This document shows positions 1-6,752 of a stretch of DNA of 16,209 nucleotides, piece by piece. The stretch comes from an uncultured bacterium (GTDB taxonomy: Bacteria; Planctomycetota; UBA1135; GCA-002686595): NCBI GenBank assembly GCA_902826945.1, contig CADEGS010000088.1:1-16209 (forward strand), read 5' to 3'. Made by a program: the position numbers and the translations under genes. The notes under the pieces were generated by a model. That model searched no databases and was not told the origin of the DNA. It saw nothing but the letters and a program-made list of their open reading frames with translations. How positions within the stretch are numbered: position 1 is the first letter of the stretch; each line of letters starts with the position of its first letter.

Positions 1-2
1 GG

Positions 3-452
3 CTAGGTTCCCGGCTCGGCGGCGCGCTCGAGCTCGATCAGCTCGACGAGCACGCGCAGGTCCGCGCCCGGCGGGATGCGCGGCGGCAGGCCGCGCTCGC
101 CGTAGCCGAGGGCCGCCGGCACGAAGATCTCCCGGCTGCCGCGCAGGCGCATGCCGAGCAGGCCGCGCTCGAGCCCCGCGAACACCGCGCCGGGCACGAG
201 CTCGAGCTCGAAGGGGCTCCCGCGCTCCGCGGTCGAGTCGACGACCGTGCCCTCGGCCGCGAGCTCGATCGAGTAGGCGATCGTGAGGCGGTCGCCGAGC
301 GCCACCGCCGGGCCGTCCTCCGGCACGAGCAGGTCGTGCACGACGAGGCCGTCGGCGCGCTCCTCGTAGGGGTACTCGGGCGGGGAGGCGCGCAGGAGGC
401 CGCAGCCCGGGAGCGCCAGGAGGCCGAGCGCACAGGCCACGAGCCGCTTCAC
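3..452 (-). CDS. FKBP-type peptidyl-prolyl cis-trans isomerase, predicted lipoprotein
   Basis: This 149-residue protein would speed up cis-trans isomerisation of X-Pro bonds in exported proteins. The N-terminus is a lipoprotein signal with lipobox LPGC (Cys17), so the mature protein should be membrane-anchored outside the cytoplasm. One FKBP domain spans about residues 52-143. Family landmarks seen are VVDSTAERGSPFEL (Asp72 at the usual active-site position), VFAGLERGLLGM and FVPAALGYGERGLPPRIPPG. The usual active-site Trp of FKBP12 (in V-I-x-x-W) is Leu94 here, a substitution also found in other bacterial FKBPs. The start is GTG. That GTG overlaps the TGA of the upstream FKBP gene (GTGA), so the two are probably translationally coupled. 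It is the last gene of the run inside the window. Activity is inferred from the fold. Confidence 0.9.
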   Translation of the reverse strand: MKRLVACALGLLALPGCGLLRASPPEYPYEERADGLVVHDLLVPEDGPAVALGDRLTIAYSIELAAEGTVVDSTAERGSPFELELVPGAVFAGLERGLLGMRLRGSREIFVPAALGYGERGLPPRIPPGADLRVLVELIELERAAEPGT

Positions 453-970
453 CGCTGCACCTCCAGGATCTCGACGTCCACGACCAGGTCGGCCTCGGCG
501 GGGATCGTGCCCATGCCGCTCGCGCCGTAGGCCAGCGTCGCGGGGATGCGCAGGCGCAGTCGGTCGCCCGCCCGCGCGCCGACCAGGCCGCGGTCGAGGC
601 CGGGCACGACCTCGCCCGCGCCGAGCGTGAAGCGGTAGGGGATGCCGAGCGTGCGCGTCGATTCGAGCGGCGCCTCGCCCTCGGCCAGGCGGATCTCGTG
701 GTGCATCGTGACGCGCCGGCCGGGCGCCGCGGGCACGCGCCCCTCGCCCGGCTCGAGGATCTCGACGGCGAGCCCGCTCGGGTACTGCGTGCGCGGCTCG
801 CGCTCGGGCAGCTCCGGCTCGGCTCGCCGCGCGGCGCGCGCCGGCGGCGACAGCGGGGCGGGCGGCGACGCGGCCTCGCGCACCTCGATCTCGTCGCCGC
901 CCCCGCAGGCGGCCGCCGCCAGGAGGAGCGTCGCCAGGCCGCGCGCGCGCGTGTGGTGGTCGGGTCTCAT
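449..970 (-). CDS. FKBP-type peptidyl-prolyl cis-trans isomerase, predicted lipoprotein (second copy)
   Basis: This 173-residue protein has an N-terminal hydrophobic signal ending AAAAC (Cys22), then a Pro/Ala/Glu-rich linker of about 45 residues and one FKBP domain at about 83-171. Landmarks are [30 protein letters not shown] and [21 protein letters not shown]. Compared with the downstream FKBP it lacks the active-site Asp (ESTRT where DSTAE stands). It also has Leu125 in place of the usual Trp, so catalytic strength is uncertain and it may act mainly as a chaperone. The start was set at the ATG at 970-968, because it gives the signal peptide directly and overlaps the TGA of the phosphate acetyltransferase gene (ATGA). 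A longer open frame upstream of this ATG is only the shadow of that gene. Confidence 0.88.
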   Translation of the reverse strand: MRPDHHTRARGLATLLLAAAACGGGDEIEVREAASPPAPLSPPARAARRAEPELPEREPRTQYPSGLAVEILEPGEGRVPAAPGRRVTMHHEIRLAEGEAPLESTRTLGIPYRFTLGAGEVVPGLDRGLVGARAGDRLRLRIPATLAYGASGMGTIPAEADLVVDVEILEVQR

Positions 971-1911
971 GCCAGGATCGAGGCGATGCAGCAGACGTCG
1001 GCGATGGCCTCGGGCGTGCAGCCGCGCGAGAGGTCCATGAAGGGCTTGGCGAGCCCCTGCACGAGCGGGCCGAGCGCGGTCGCGCCGGCCAGCCGCTCGG
1101 TGAGCTTGTAGGCGATGTTGCCCGCGTCGAGGTCGGGGAACACGAGCACGTTGGCGCGCCCGGCCAGGACCGAGCGCGGCGCCTTGCGCTCGGCGACCTC
1201 GGGCACGAGCGCGGCGTCGACCTGCAGCTCGCCGTCGCTCGCGAGCTGCGGCGCGCGCGCGGCGAGCAGCTCGGCCGCGCGCCGCACCTTGTCCACGCGC
1301 GGGTGCTCGGCCGAGCCCTTGGTCGAGAAGGAGAGCAGCGCCACGCGCGGCGTCTCGCCGACCAGCCGGCGGTGGCTCTCGGCCGAGGCCAGCGCGATGT
1401 CCACGAGCTGCTCGGCGTCGGGATCGGGCACGACGCCGCAGTCCGCGTAGGTCAGCGCGCGCCCGGCGAGGAGCATCAGGAAGCACGAGGACACGGTGCG
1501 GATCCCGCGCGCGGGCCCGACCGTCCACAGCCCGGCGCGCAGCACGTCGGCGGTGGCCGCCTCGCTGCCCGCCACGGCGCCGTCGCAATCGCCCGCCGCG
1601 ACCAGCATGCCGGCGTAGACCAGCGGCTCGAGCACGCGCTCGCGCGCCTCCTCGAGGCTCATGCCGCGGTGCTTGCGGCGCTCGTGGAGCGCGCCGGCGA
1701 AGGCCTCCAGGCGCGCGTCGCGCGAGGGCTCCAGCACCTCGATCCCCGGCGGCGGCGTGACGCCGCGGCGCTGCAGGAGGACCGGGCGGCACAGGCCCTG
1801 GCGCGCGAGCTCGGCAGCCGCGCGGAGCACGCGCGGGTCCTGCGACTCGGGCAGCACGATGCGCCGCTGCGCCCGGCGCGACTTCTCGCGCAGCTCGAGC
1901 AGGAGGTCCAT
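967..1911 (-). CDS. pta: phosphate acetyltransferase (phosphate acyltransferase family)
   Basis: This protein interconverts acetyl-CoA plus phosphate with acetyl phosphate plus CoA in the cytoplasm; a longer acyl substrate is possible. The 314-residue length matches the short, single-domain Pta form. Motifs seen are RRIVLPES at 17-24, [14 protein letters not shown] at about 191-204, and the long family signature from [20 protein letters not shown] (251-270) to [18 protein letters not shown] (281-298). The usual PVNDLSRG reads PFMDLSRG, so the Asn is replaced by Met. The ATG lies 3 bp after the stop of the AtuA-like small gene, which suggests reinitiation. No acetate kinase gene is in view, so the partner enzyme must be elsewhere or the product is used differently. 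The position after the AtuA pair suggests a role in acyl-CoA breakdown, which is inference. Confidence 0.9.
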   Translation of the reverse strand: MDLLLELREKSRRAQRRIVLPESQDPRVLRAAAELARQGLCRPVLLQRRGVTPPPGIEVLEPSRDARLEAFAGALHERRKHRGMSLEEARERVLEPLVYAGMLVAAGDCDGAVAGSEAATADVLRAGLWTVGPARGIRTVSSCFLMLLAGRALTYADCGVVPDPDAEQLVDIALASAESHRRLVGETPRVALLSFSTKGSAEHPRVDKVRRAAELLAARAPQLASDGELQVDAALVPEVAERKAPRSVLAGRANVLVFPDLDAGNIAYKLTERLAGATALGPLVQGLAKPFMDLSRGCTPEAIADVCCIASILA

Positions 1912-1914
1912 CGC

Positions 1915-2265
1915 TCAGCGCGCCGCGGGCGTCGCGTCCAGCACCTCGCGCGGCACGTCGAGCTCCAGGCGCAGGAGCGCCAGGCCGTGCGTCTTGCCCT
2001 GCGCGTCGGTCAGGATCGAGGCCGAGCCGCCGCCGCCCAGGCTGTCCTCCAGGAGGAAGTTCAGCGCCATCAGGTTGTCGGCCTCGTAGCGCACGACCTG
2101 GCCCTTGTTCAGCGCGTGCATGTGGCGGCGCACGCGCTCGGCGCTCAGGTGCTCCTTCAGGAAGGCGTAGGCCGCGGGGGAGCGGGCGAGCACGCCCACG
2201 TTCGAGCCCTCTCCCTTGTCGCCGGAGCGGGCGGAGGCGATGCGCGCGAGGGGCACGAGCGGCAT
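1915..2265 (-). CDS. AtuA C-terminal-like (ferredoxin-fold) small protein
   Basis: This 116-residue protein matches in style the small C-terminal domain of AtuA proteins, which in Pseudomonas is fused to the large DUF1446 domain but in many bacteria is a separate gene. Recognisable segments are LARIASARSGDKGEGSNVGV at 6-25, AYAFLKEHLSAERVRRHM at 32-49, YEADNLMALNFLLEDSLGGG at 60-79 and the Gly-rich SASILTD. The ATG at 2265-2263 begins 5 bp after the stop of the large AtuA gene and just before the family's conserved start (MPLVPLARIASARSGDKG). No strong ribosome binding site is seen, so it probably depends on translation of the upstream gene. The function is unknown at the molecular level; it is presumably a subunit of the AtuA protein. 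Confidence 0.85.
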   Translation of the reverse strand: MPLVPLARIASARSGDKGEGSNVGVLARSPAAYAFLKEHLSAERVRRHMHALNKGQVVRYEADNLMALNFLLEDSLGGGGSASILTDAQGKTHGLALLRLELDVPREVLDATPAAR

Positions 2266-2270
2266 GGGGA

Positions 2271-3638
2271 TCAGGACGTGAACACGCTGACGCGCGGGAC
2301 GATGCGCTGCTTGCCCACCAGCGCGGGCCAGAAGCCGACGATCTCGGTCGCCTTGGGGCGCCCGCCGGCGAAGCCCGTGACGCCCGGCGGGCCGCTCGTG
2401 ACCAGCGGCACGAGCTCCAGCCCGAAGCGGTCGACGCGCTCGCGGTCGGGGCCCTTGACGCCCATGCGCAGCACCACCTCGCTCGGATCGTCGCGTTCGG
2501 CCGAGTCGATGCCGGCGTGGCACACGTTGGCGCCGACGTACTCCTCCAGGCGCTCCTCGGGCGCGTACTCGTAGCCGTCGAGCGCCAGCCGCTCCCACAC
2601 CACGCGCGCGCACAGGCGCGCCTTCTCGAGCGCGTCGGGACCGGCGATCGTGAGCTGGCCGGATGCCTTCCAGCCGTCCTGGTAGCTGATCGAGACCTTG
2701 TACGTCGGGGTCGGCGGCGCGCCGCGCACGCCGTGCACGCGCACCCGCTCCGCGCCGTCCTGCTCGAGCCGGACCGACGTGAAGTCGGCGACGCAGTCGG
2801 GGCCGAGGTAGCGCCGCGGATCGCCCATCTCGTAGACGAGCTGGTGGCGCACGGTGTCGGTCGTGACGAGCCCGCCGGTGCCGGCGTGCTTGGTGATCCC
2901 GAACGTGCCGTCGGGGCGCGCCTCGACGATCGGGTAGCCGATGCGCGCCATGTCCGGCACGCTGCGCCAGTCGGTGTAGTTGCCGCCGGTGCACTGCGCG
3001 CCGCACTCGACGATGTGCCCCGCGACGGTGCCGGCCGCCAGCAGGTCGTGCTGGTCGGGGCGCCAGCCGAACTCGTGGATCATCGGCCCGAGCACGAGCC
3101 CCGGGTCGGTGCCGCGCCCGGTCAGCACGATCTGCGCGCCCTGGTCGAGCGCCTCGGCGATCGGGAACGCGCCCAGGTAGACGTTGGCGCTCGAGACGCG
3201 GTCGCGCACGCTCACGAGCGGCGCACCCGTGTCCATGTTGGAGAGCGGCTCGCCCGCCGCCAGCAGCTCGTCCAGCCGGTCGAGCACGTCGTCGCCCTCG
3301 ACCACCGCGATGCGCACGCCCGCGAGCCCGTGGCGCTTCGCCACCGCCAGCAGGGCGTCCTTGCACGCGTGCGGGTTCACGCCGCCGGCGTTGGCGACGA
3401 TCTTGATCCCGCGCTCGACGACCTGCGGCAGGATGCGCTCGACCAGCCGCACGAAGTCCGTCGCGTAGCCCGCGGCGGGGTTCCGCGCGCGCTGCTTCTG
3501 CATGATGCTGAGCGTGACCTCGGCCAGGTAGTCGAGCGTCAGGTAGTCGAGCGGCCCCTCGCGCACGAGGCGCACCGGCCCGAGGATCGAGTCCCCCCAG
3601 AACCCCTGGCCGTTCGCGATCAGCACCGGATCCCTCAC
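2271..3638 (-). CDS. acyclic terpene utilisation AtuA family protein (DUF1446)
   Basis: This 455-residue cytoplasmic protein belongs to the AtuA/DUF1446 family, named after the citronellol/geraniol catabolic cluster of Pseudomonas. The exact reaction is not known. Visible landmarks are IANGQGFWGDS at 7-17, the IKIVANAGGVNPHACKDALL block at about 78-97, MDTGAPL at 135-141, GAFPIAEALDQGAQIVLTGR at about 156-175, GHIVECGAQCTGGNY at 207-221, and GTFGITKHAGTGGLVTTDTV at about 244-263. The start is GTG at 3638-3636, 45 bp after the preceding gene; homologues begin close to NGQGFWGDS, so a longer start is unlikely. A 7-bp hairpin covers this start. The following small gene supplies the C-terminal AtuA-like domain. 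No other terpene-degradation genes (for example geranyl-CoA carboxylase) are in view, so a terpene role is not supported beyond family membership. Confidence 0.9.
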   Translation of the reverse strand: MRDPVLIANGQGFWGDSILGPVRLVREGPLDYLTLDYLAEVTLSIMQKQRARNPAAGYATDFVRLVERILPQVVERGIKIVANAGGVNPHACKDALLAVAKRHGLAGVRIAVVEGDDVLDRLDELLAAGEPLSNMDTGAPLVSVRDRVSSANVYLGAFPIAEALDQGAQIVLTGRGTDPGLVLGPMIHEFGWRPDQHDLLAAGTVAGHIVECGAQCTGGNYTDWRSVPDMARIGYPIVEARPDGTFGITKHAGTGGLVTTDTVRHQLVYEMGDPRRYLGPDCVADFTSVRLEQDGAERVRVHGVRGAPPTPTYKVSISYQDGWKASGQLTIAGPDALEKARLCARVVWERLALDGYEYAPEERLEEYVGANVCHAGIDSAERDDPSEVVLRMGVKGPDRERVDRFGLELVPLVTSGPPGVTGFAGGRPKATEIVGFWPALVGKQRIVPRVSVFTS

Positions 3639-3659
3639 CGCCGCCCAGTCTAGCGGCGG
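3638..3659 (-). promoter_or_regulatory. hairpin over the atuA-family ribosome binding site
   Basis: On the minus strand, CCGCCGC (3659-3653), an 8-base loop and GCGGCGG (3644-3638) form a perfect 7-bp stem. Its last base is the first base of the GTG start codon. The 3' arm is also the only GG-rich stretch that could bind the ribosome. It may restrain translation of the AtuA gene or mark partial termination after the GMGD-repeat gene. This is inference from sequence alone; such stems also arise by chance in GC-rich DNA. Confidence 0.3.
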
Positions 3660-3683
3660 GCGGGCGCCCGGAGCGAGGGCCCG

Positions 3684-4430
3684 TCAGGAGCGCGAGACGC
3701 GGCCCAGCCCGCTGTCGAAGTCGCCCTCGTCGTAGCTGGTGCGCACGCAGTCGATGTCGCCCATGCCGGTCGTCGCCTCCAGGCGCACGAACGAGCAGTC
3801 GCGCATGCGCAGGTCGCCCATGCCCGAGGACAGCTCGCCGCCCTCGCCCTGCACCTGCTCGAGCGCGATGTCGCCCATCCCGCTCTCCAGCGCGAGCGCG
3901 CGCGGGGAGCTCTGGTGCACCTCGACGTCGCCCATCCCGGTGTCGGCCGCCAGGCGCTCCGGCGCGCCGACGTTGCGCACGACGATGTCGCCCATCCCGG
4001 TCTCGATCTCGAGCGCCTGCGCCAGCGCCACGTCGAGCACCGCGACGTTGCCGCTGCCGGCGTGGATCGAGAGCCGGGCGATCGGGCCGGTCCAGACGCT
4101 GACCTCGCCCACCGCCACCGGCTGCCCGCTGCGCGAGCGGGCGACCAGGCGCTCGCTCTCGAGCAGCACGTAGCCGTCGCCGGGCACCGTCTCGTGCACC
4201 GTGGCGCGGATCGTGATCGGGTCGCCGGGGGCGGCCTGCGGCTCGACGCGCACGTTGCCGATCGCGCTCTCGATGCGCAGGCCCGCCTCGGTCCAGGCGT
4301 CCACCACCAGGCTCTCCTGGTGGCGCTCCTCCAGGCGCACGCCATCCACGATCAGGTCGGCGCTGCCGTGGATCGAGGCGTAGCAGGAGGTGGTCAGGGC
4401 CAGGGCCAGGGGGAGGAGCAGGGTCTTCAT
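3684..4430 (-). CDS. secreted DUF4097-like beta-repeat protein with GMGD motif
   Basis: This 248-residue exported protein starts with a signal peptide (MKTLLLPLALALTTSC); Cys16 may be a lipidation site, although the -3 residue is Thr rather than Leu. The C-terminal half repeats GMGD exactly at residues 145, 165, 184, 203 and 222, with degenerate copies AIGN (56), GSGN (125) and GLGR (241). The spacing is 19-20 residues, each followed by a short alternating beta strand such as IVVRNV or VEVHQSS. This pattern fits a right-handed beta solenoid of the DUF4097/DUF2807 putative-adhesin type. Function is unknown; adhesion or envelope sensing are family guesses. The ATG follows a 91-bp divergent intergenic region, and it is the first gene of the minus-strand run that continues into the AtuA gene. 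Confidence 0.8.
   Translation of the reverse strand: MKTLLLPLALALTTSCYASIHGSADLIVDGVRLEERHQESLVVDAWTEAGLRIESAIGNVRVEPQAAPGDPITIRATVHETVPGDGYVLLESERLVARSRSGQPVAVGEVSVWTGPIARLSIHAGSGNVAVLDVALAQALEIETGMGDIVVRNVGAPERLAADTGMGDVEVHQSSPRALALESGMGDIALEQVQGEGGELSSGMGDLRMRDCSFVRLEATTGMGDIDCVRTSYDEGDFDSGLGRVSRS
3699..4058 (-). repeat. 57/60-bp in-gene repeat encoding the GMGD turns
   Basis: On the plus strand the block GTCGCCCAT recurs at 3756, 3813, 3870, 3927 and 3987, at spacings of 57, 57, 57 and 60 bases. Each copy encodes (M)GD in the minus-strand protein. Flanking codons differ between copies, so the repeat is conserved mainly at protein level, with some DNA similarity around the motif. Degenerate units extend it at both ends. 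Confidence 0.8.
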
Positions 4431-4521
4431 GGTCGGCTCGCGTACGGGGACCGTATGGCGCCATGCGCGCGGCGCCCCCGGCCGTTTCCGGAGAGCGGCC
4501 GGAGCAGCCTAGGATGGTGCC
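4431..4521. promoter_or_regulatory. divergent intergenic region with two operator-like palindromes
   Basis: This 91-bp gap separates the minus-strand GMGD gene from pcp and must hold promoters for both. It contains TACGG-GGA-CCGTA (4443-4455) and, overlapping its right end, the perfect palindrome ATGGCGCCAT (4455-4464). On the plus side TAGGAT (4510-4515) ends 6 bp before the pcp ATG. It could be a -10 box for a leaderless transcript, or with the next bases (AGGATGG, 4511-4517) a ribosome binding site. I cannot decide between these from sequence. Confidence 0.4.
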
Positions 4522-5127
4522 ATGTCGCTCCTGGCGGCGGTGACCGGCTTCGGCTCGTTCGAGCGCGTGACCGCCAACCCGAGCGGCCCCCTGGCGCGAG
4601 CCCTGGAGCGGGACCCGCCGCCGGGCTGGCGGGTGGTGGCGCGCGAGCTCCCGGTCAGCTTCGCCCGCGGCCCGGCCGAGCTGGACCGCTTCCTGGACGG
4701 GCTGCCGCGGCCGCCGGACCTGCTGCTCGCCCTGGGCGTCCAGCGCCGCTCGGGCTTTCGCCTGGAGCGGGCGGCGCGCGGCGAGGCCACCCCCCGGCGC
4801 GCGCGCCGCGACGTGGACGGGGCGGCCGCGGACGCCGGGCCGCTGGAGCCGGGCGAGCGGGTCTGCGGCCTCCCGCTGGCCTCCATCGCGAGCGCGCTCG
4901 CGCGGCGCACCGGGGAGCGCGCCTGGTGCTCGCAGGACGCCGGCGGGTACGTCTGCGAGCGCGTGTACCACCGCCTGCTGCGGCGCGGCGAGGAGCGCGG
5001 GCGGCCGGCGCTCTTCGTGCACGTGCCGCCGCTCGCGCGCGCGGCGCTCGAGCGCCAGGAGCGCGTCGTGCGCGCGCTCCTCCTGGTGCTGGCCGAGCAC
5101 CTCGACGCTCGCCGAGCCCCGGTCTAG
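4522..5127 (+). CDS. pcp: pyroglutamyl-peptidase I (cysteine peptidase family C15)
   Basis: This enzyme removes N-terminal pyroglutamate from peptides in the cytoplasm. The 201-residue length is slightly under the family's usual 200-220. The N-terminus has TGFGSFERVTANPSG (8-22), the usual TGFxxF...NPS opening. The catalytic triad can be assigned: Glu82 in the RLERAA segment, Cys145 in SQDAGGYVCERVYH and His167 in LFVHVPP. All three match the family pattern, so it should be active. The ATG is preceded by AGGATGG with a 4-base gap. The gene is transcribed divergently from the GMGD gene. Its stop TAG overlaps the stop of the DUF309 gene on the opposite strand through a shared CTAG. It stands alone, with no partner genes on its strand. 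Confidence 0.9.
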   Translation: MSLLAAVTGFGSFERVTANPSGPLARALERDPPPGWRVVARELPVSFARGPAELDRFLDGLPRPPDLLLALGVQRRSGFRLERAARGEATPRRARRDVDGAAADAGPLEPGERVCGLPLASIASALARRTGERAWCSQDAGGYVCERVYHRLLRRGEERGRPALFVHVPPLARAALERQERVVRALLLVLAEHLDARRAPV

Positions 5128-5627
5128 CCCGGCCAGGGCGCGAGCGCGATGCGCGGGCGCCCCTCGGACGAGCCCGGCGCGGTCGCGGCGAAGGCCCGCA
5201 CCGCGGCGGCGAAGGCCAGGCCGTCGAGCCCCATGAACGCCTGGCCCGCGCGGCGCGCGACGCCCTCGACGCGCGCGGTCCCGAGCGCCGCCAGCCGCTC
5301 GACGCCCGCGGGCTGCGCCATGTCGGCCTTGAGGCAGGCCGCCGCGCACTGGATCAGCCCCTGCAGGTGCTCGGCCTGCTCGCGGTCGCGCTTCGAGGGG
5401 TGCCAGATCCCTTCCCAGGCCTCGTGCGCCTCCCACAGGAAGCCGTGGTTGTACAGGTCCACCCCCCACAGGTACTCCTCGTTCTCGCGCCAGCGCGCGG
5501 CGGGCAGCCAGGCGCGCGGCGGCTCGGGGGTGCCGAAGGAGTGGCCGCGCGGGTCGCGCGTGGGGTGGGGGTCGCGGCCGGGCAGGAAGGCGTAGGGCGG
5601 GAAGCGCCGCTCGGGCGCGTACCTCAC
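5124..5627 (-). CDS. DUF309 domain-containing protein
   Basis: This 167-residue, probably cytoplasmic, helical protein belongs to the DUF309 family, whose function is unknown. The diagnostic pattern is clear: VDLYNHGFLWEAHEAWEGIW at about 56-75 (the FxxHExWE signature, with His68 and Glu69), then AEHLQGLIQCAAACLK at 85-100. These conserved His/Glu residues suggest a metal site, but this has not been shown here. The start is GTG at 5627-5625, which overlaps the TGA of the upstream secreted-protein gene (GTGA) and puts RYAPERRFPPYAFLPG at the N-terminus. Translational coupling to that gene is likely, although the products are predicted to sit in different compartments. Its TAG stop shares CTAG (5124-5127) with pcp. 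Confidence 0.85.
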   Translation of the reverse strand: MRYAPERRFPPYAFLPGRDPHPTRDPRGHSFGTPEPPRAWLPAARWRENEEYLWGVDLYNHGFLWEAHEAWEGIWHPSKRDREQAEHLQGLIQCAAACLKADMAQPAGVERLAALGTARVEGVARRAGQAFMGLDGLAFAAAVRAFAATAPGSSEGRPRIALAPWPG

Positions 5628-6685
5628 TCCCTGGCCGACAGGGAGTGGCGCATGGAGCCCGTCATCTCCAGGAACAGATCGGCGTCGTGGCTCTCGTCGA
5701 CGACCTCCACCGAGACGGAGAAGTCCATCGAGAACGACGCGTCGCCGGAGACCTCGAGCGAGGCCATGCGGTTCCTCTTCACGTCCCACAGGAGCGCGCC
5801 CGTGCCCTCGAAGTCCACCGTGACCACCGCGGTCGTGATCTGGATGTCGGGCACCTCGTCCTCGCCGGCCTGGGACAGCGCCAGCTCGATCGCCTCGCGG
5901 ATCGCGTCCGCGAGGTCGAGGTCGGCGGTGAGCTCCAGCGCGAGCGCGATGCGCGCCAGCTCCGGCTGCTCCTTGCTCTGTCCCTCGTAGGTGCAGGTGC
6001 AGGAACCCTCGAGCTGCTCGGCGAGCGACTCGAACTTCTCGCGGAAGAGGTCCTGGACCTCCTGCATCTCGCCGGCGTCGGTGCCCTCGGGCAGGATCAA
6101 GAGGTCGCCGCCCGGGCTGGCGAGCGACTCCAGCTCGGCCAGGGTGACCGTCCACGAGTCGCCCTCCGCGACCGCCTTGCCCGGCAGGAGGGCGCGGCAG
6201 TCCATGTCCTCGCACAGGCCGGCCAGGAGGTCGTCGGTTTCCCCGTCCTCGTACGCGACCTGGTAATCGTCCTTCTTCGGGTCCCAGAGGAAGCGCACGG
6301 TCGAGCCCTCGAGCTCGCTGGTGCAGTCGATGTCCTGGTCGTGGCTGGCCACCTCGGAGCTGAACGAGACCGAGACCGTGGCGCCGAGCGCGTCGAAGGT
6401 GCGCAGCAGCTCGACCGGCCGGCCGTCCGCGACCTGCGCCAGGCGGTCGGCGACCTCCACGCGGTTCTCGGTCGTGACCGAGCAGTCCAGGCTGCCCATG
6501 ACCGCTCCGATGTCCTCGCCGTCCACGAGCAGGCTGAAGTCGTCCAGGCCGAACTCCGCGTGCGACTCGAACGTGCGCTCCAGGCGCGTGTCGGGCGCGG
6601 GAGCGTAGACGATGCGCTGCTCTCCGGGGCGCGAGCCGACGAGCGGCGCCAGCAGGCAGGCGAAGAGTCGTGCGGAGGGCTTCAT
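5624..6685 (-). CDS. secreted protein of unknown function, cysteine-rich tandem paralogue A
   Basis: This 353-residue protein has a short N-terminal hydrophobic signal (MKPSARLFACLLAPLVGS). I do not recognise a named family. It is clearly related to the next gene upstream. Shared landmarks are LEGSTVRFLWDPKKDDYQVA (126-145), DDLLAGLCEDMDCRALLP (151-168), the EGDSWT core (174-179), SPGGDLLI (190-197) and FEGTGALLWDVK (292-303). The mature part holds six cysteines (68, 121, 158, 163, 229, 231, including CEDMDC and CTC), which could form three disulfides, while the paralogue has none. The protein is acidic. The last codons overlap the DUF309 start. It may be co-transcribed with its paralogue across a 67-bp gap containing a GC hairpin. 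Confidence 0.75.
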   Translation of the reverse strand: MKPSARLFACLLAPLVGSRPGEQRIVYAPAPDTRLERTFESHAEFGLDDFSLLVDGEDIGAVMGSLDCSVTTENRVEVADRLAQVADGRPVELLRTFDALGATVSVSFSSEVASHDQDIDCTSELEGSTVRFLWDPKKDDYQVAYEDGETDDLLAGLCEDMDCRALLPGKAVAEGDSWTVTLAELESLASPGGDLLILPEGTDAGEMQEVQDLFREKFESLAEQLEGSCTCTYEGQSKEQPELARIALALELTADLDLADAIREAIELALSQAGEDEVPDIQITTAVVTVDFEGTGALLWDVKRNRMASLEVSGDASFSMDFSVSVEVVDESHDADLFLEMTGSMRHSLSARE

Positions 6686-6704
6686 GGGTGCAGGGGCGGA
6701 ACGT

Positions 6705-6737
6705 GCCGGGCGGCCGCCGGGCGCCGGCGCGCCCGGC
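6705..6737. other. GC-rich hairpin between the tandem paralogues
   Basis: GCCGGGCG (6705-6712) and CGCCCGGC (6730-6737) are perfect inverted repeats, with more self-complementary sequence between them. There is no T-tract on either strand. It could be an attenuator that lowers expression of the downstream paralogue and DUF309, or an RNA-stability element. Chance is not excluded in DNA of this composition. Confidence 0.3.
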
Positions 6738-6752
6738 GGAGCGGCGTCGGGC

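Noticed and set aside
449..1792. A 447-codon version of the second FKBP
   Set aside because: The extra 274 N-terminal codons overlap Pta in another frame and are Arg/Ala-rich. The lipoprotein signal starts cleanly at 970.
1915..5469. A 1184-codon open frame on the minus strand
   Set aside because: Only the last 116 codons (1915-2265) code for a recognisable protein. The rest is out of frame with the AtuA and GMGD genes and antisense to pcp.
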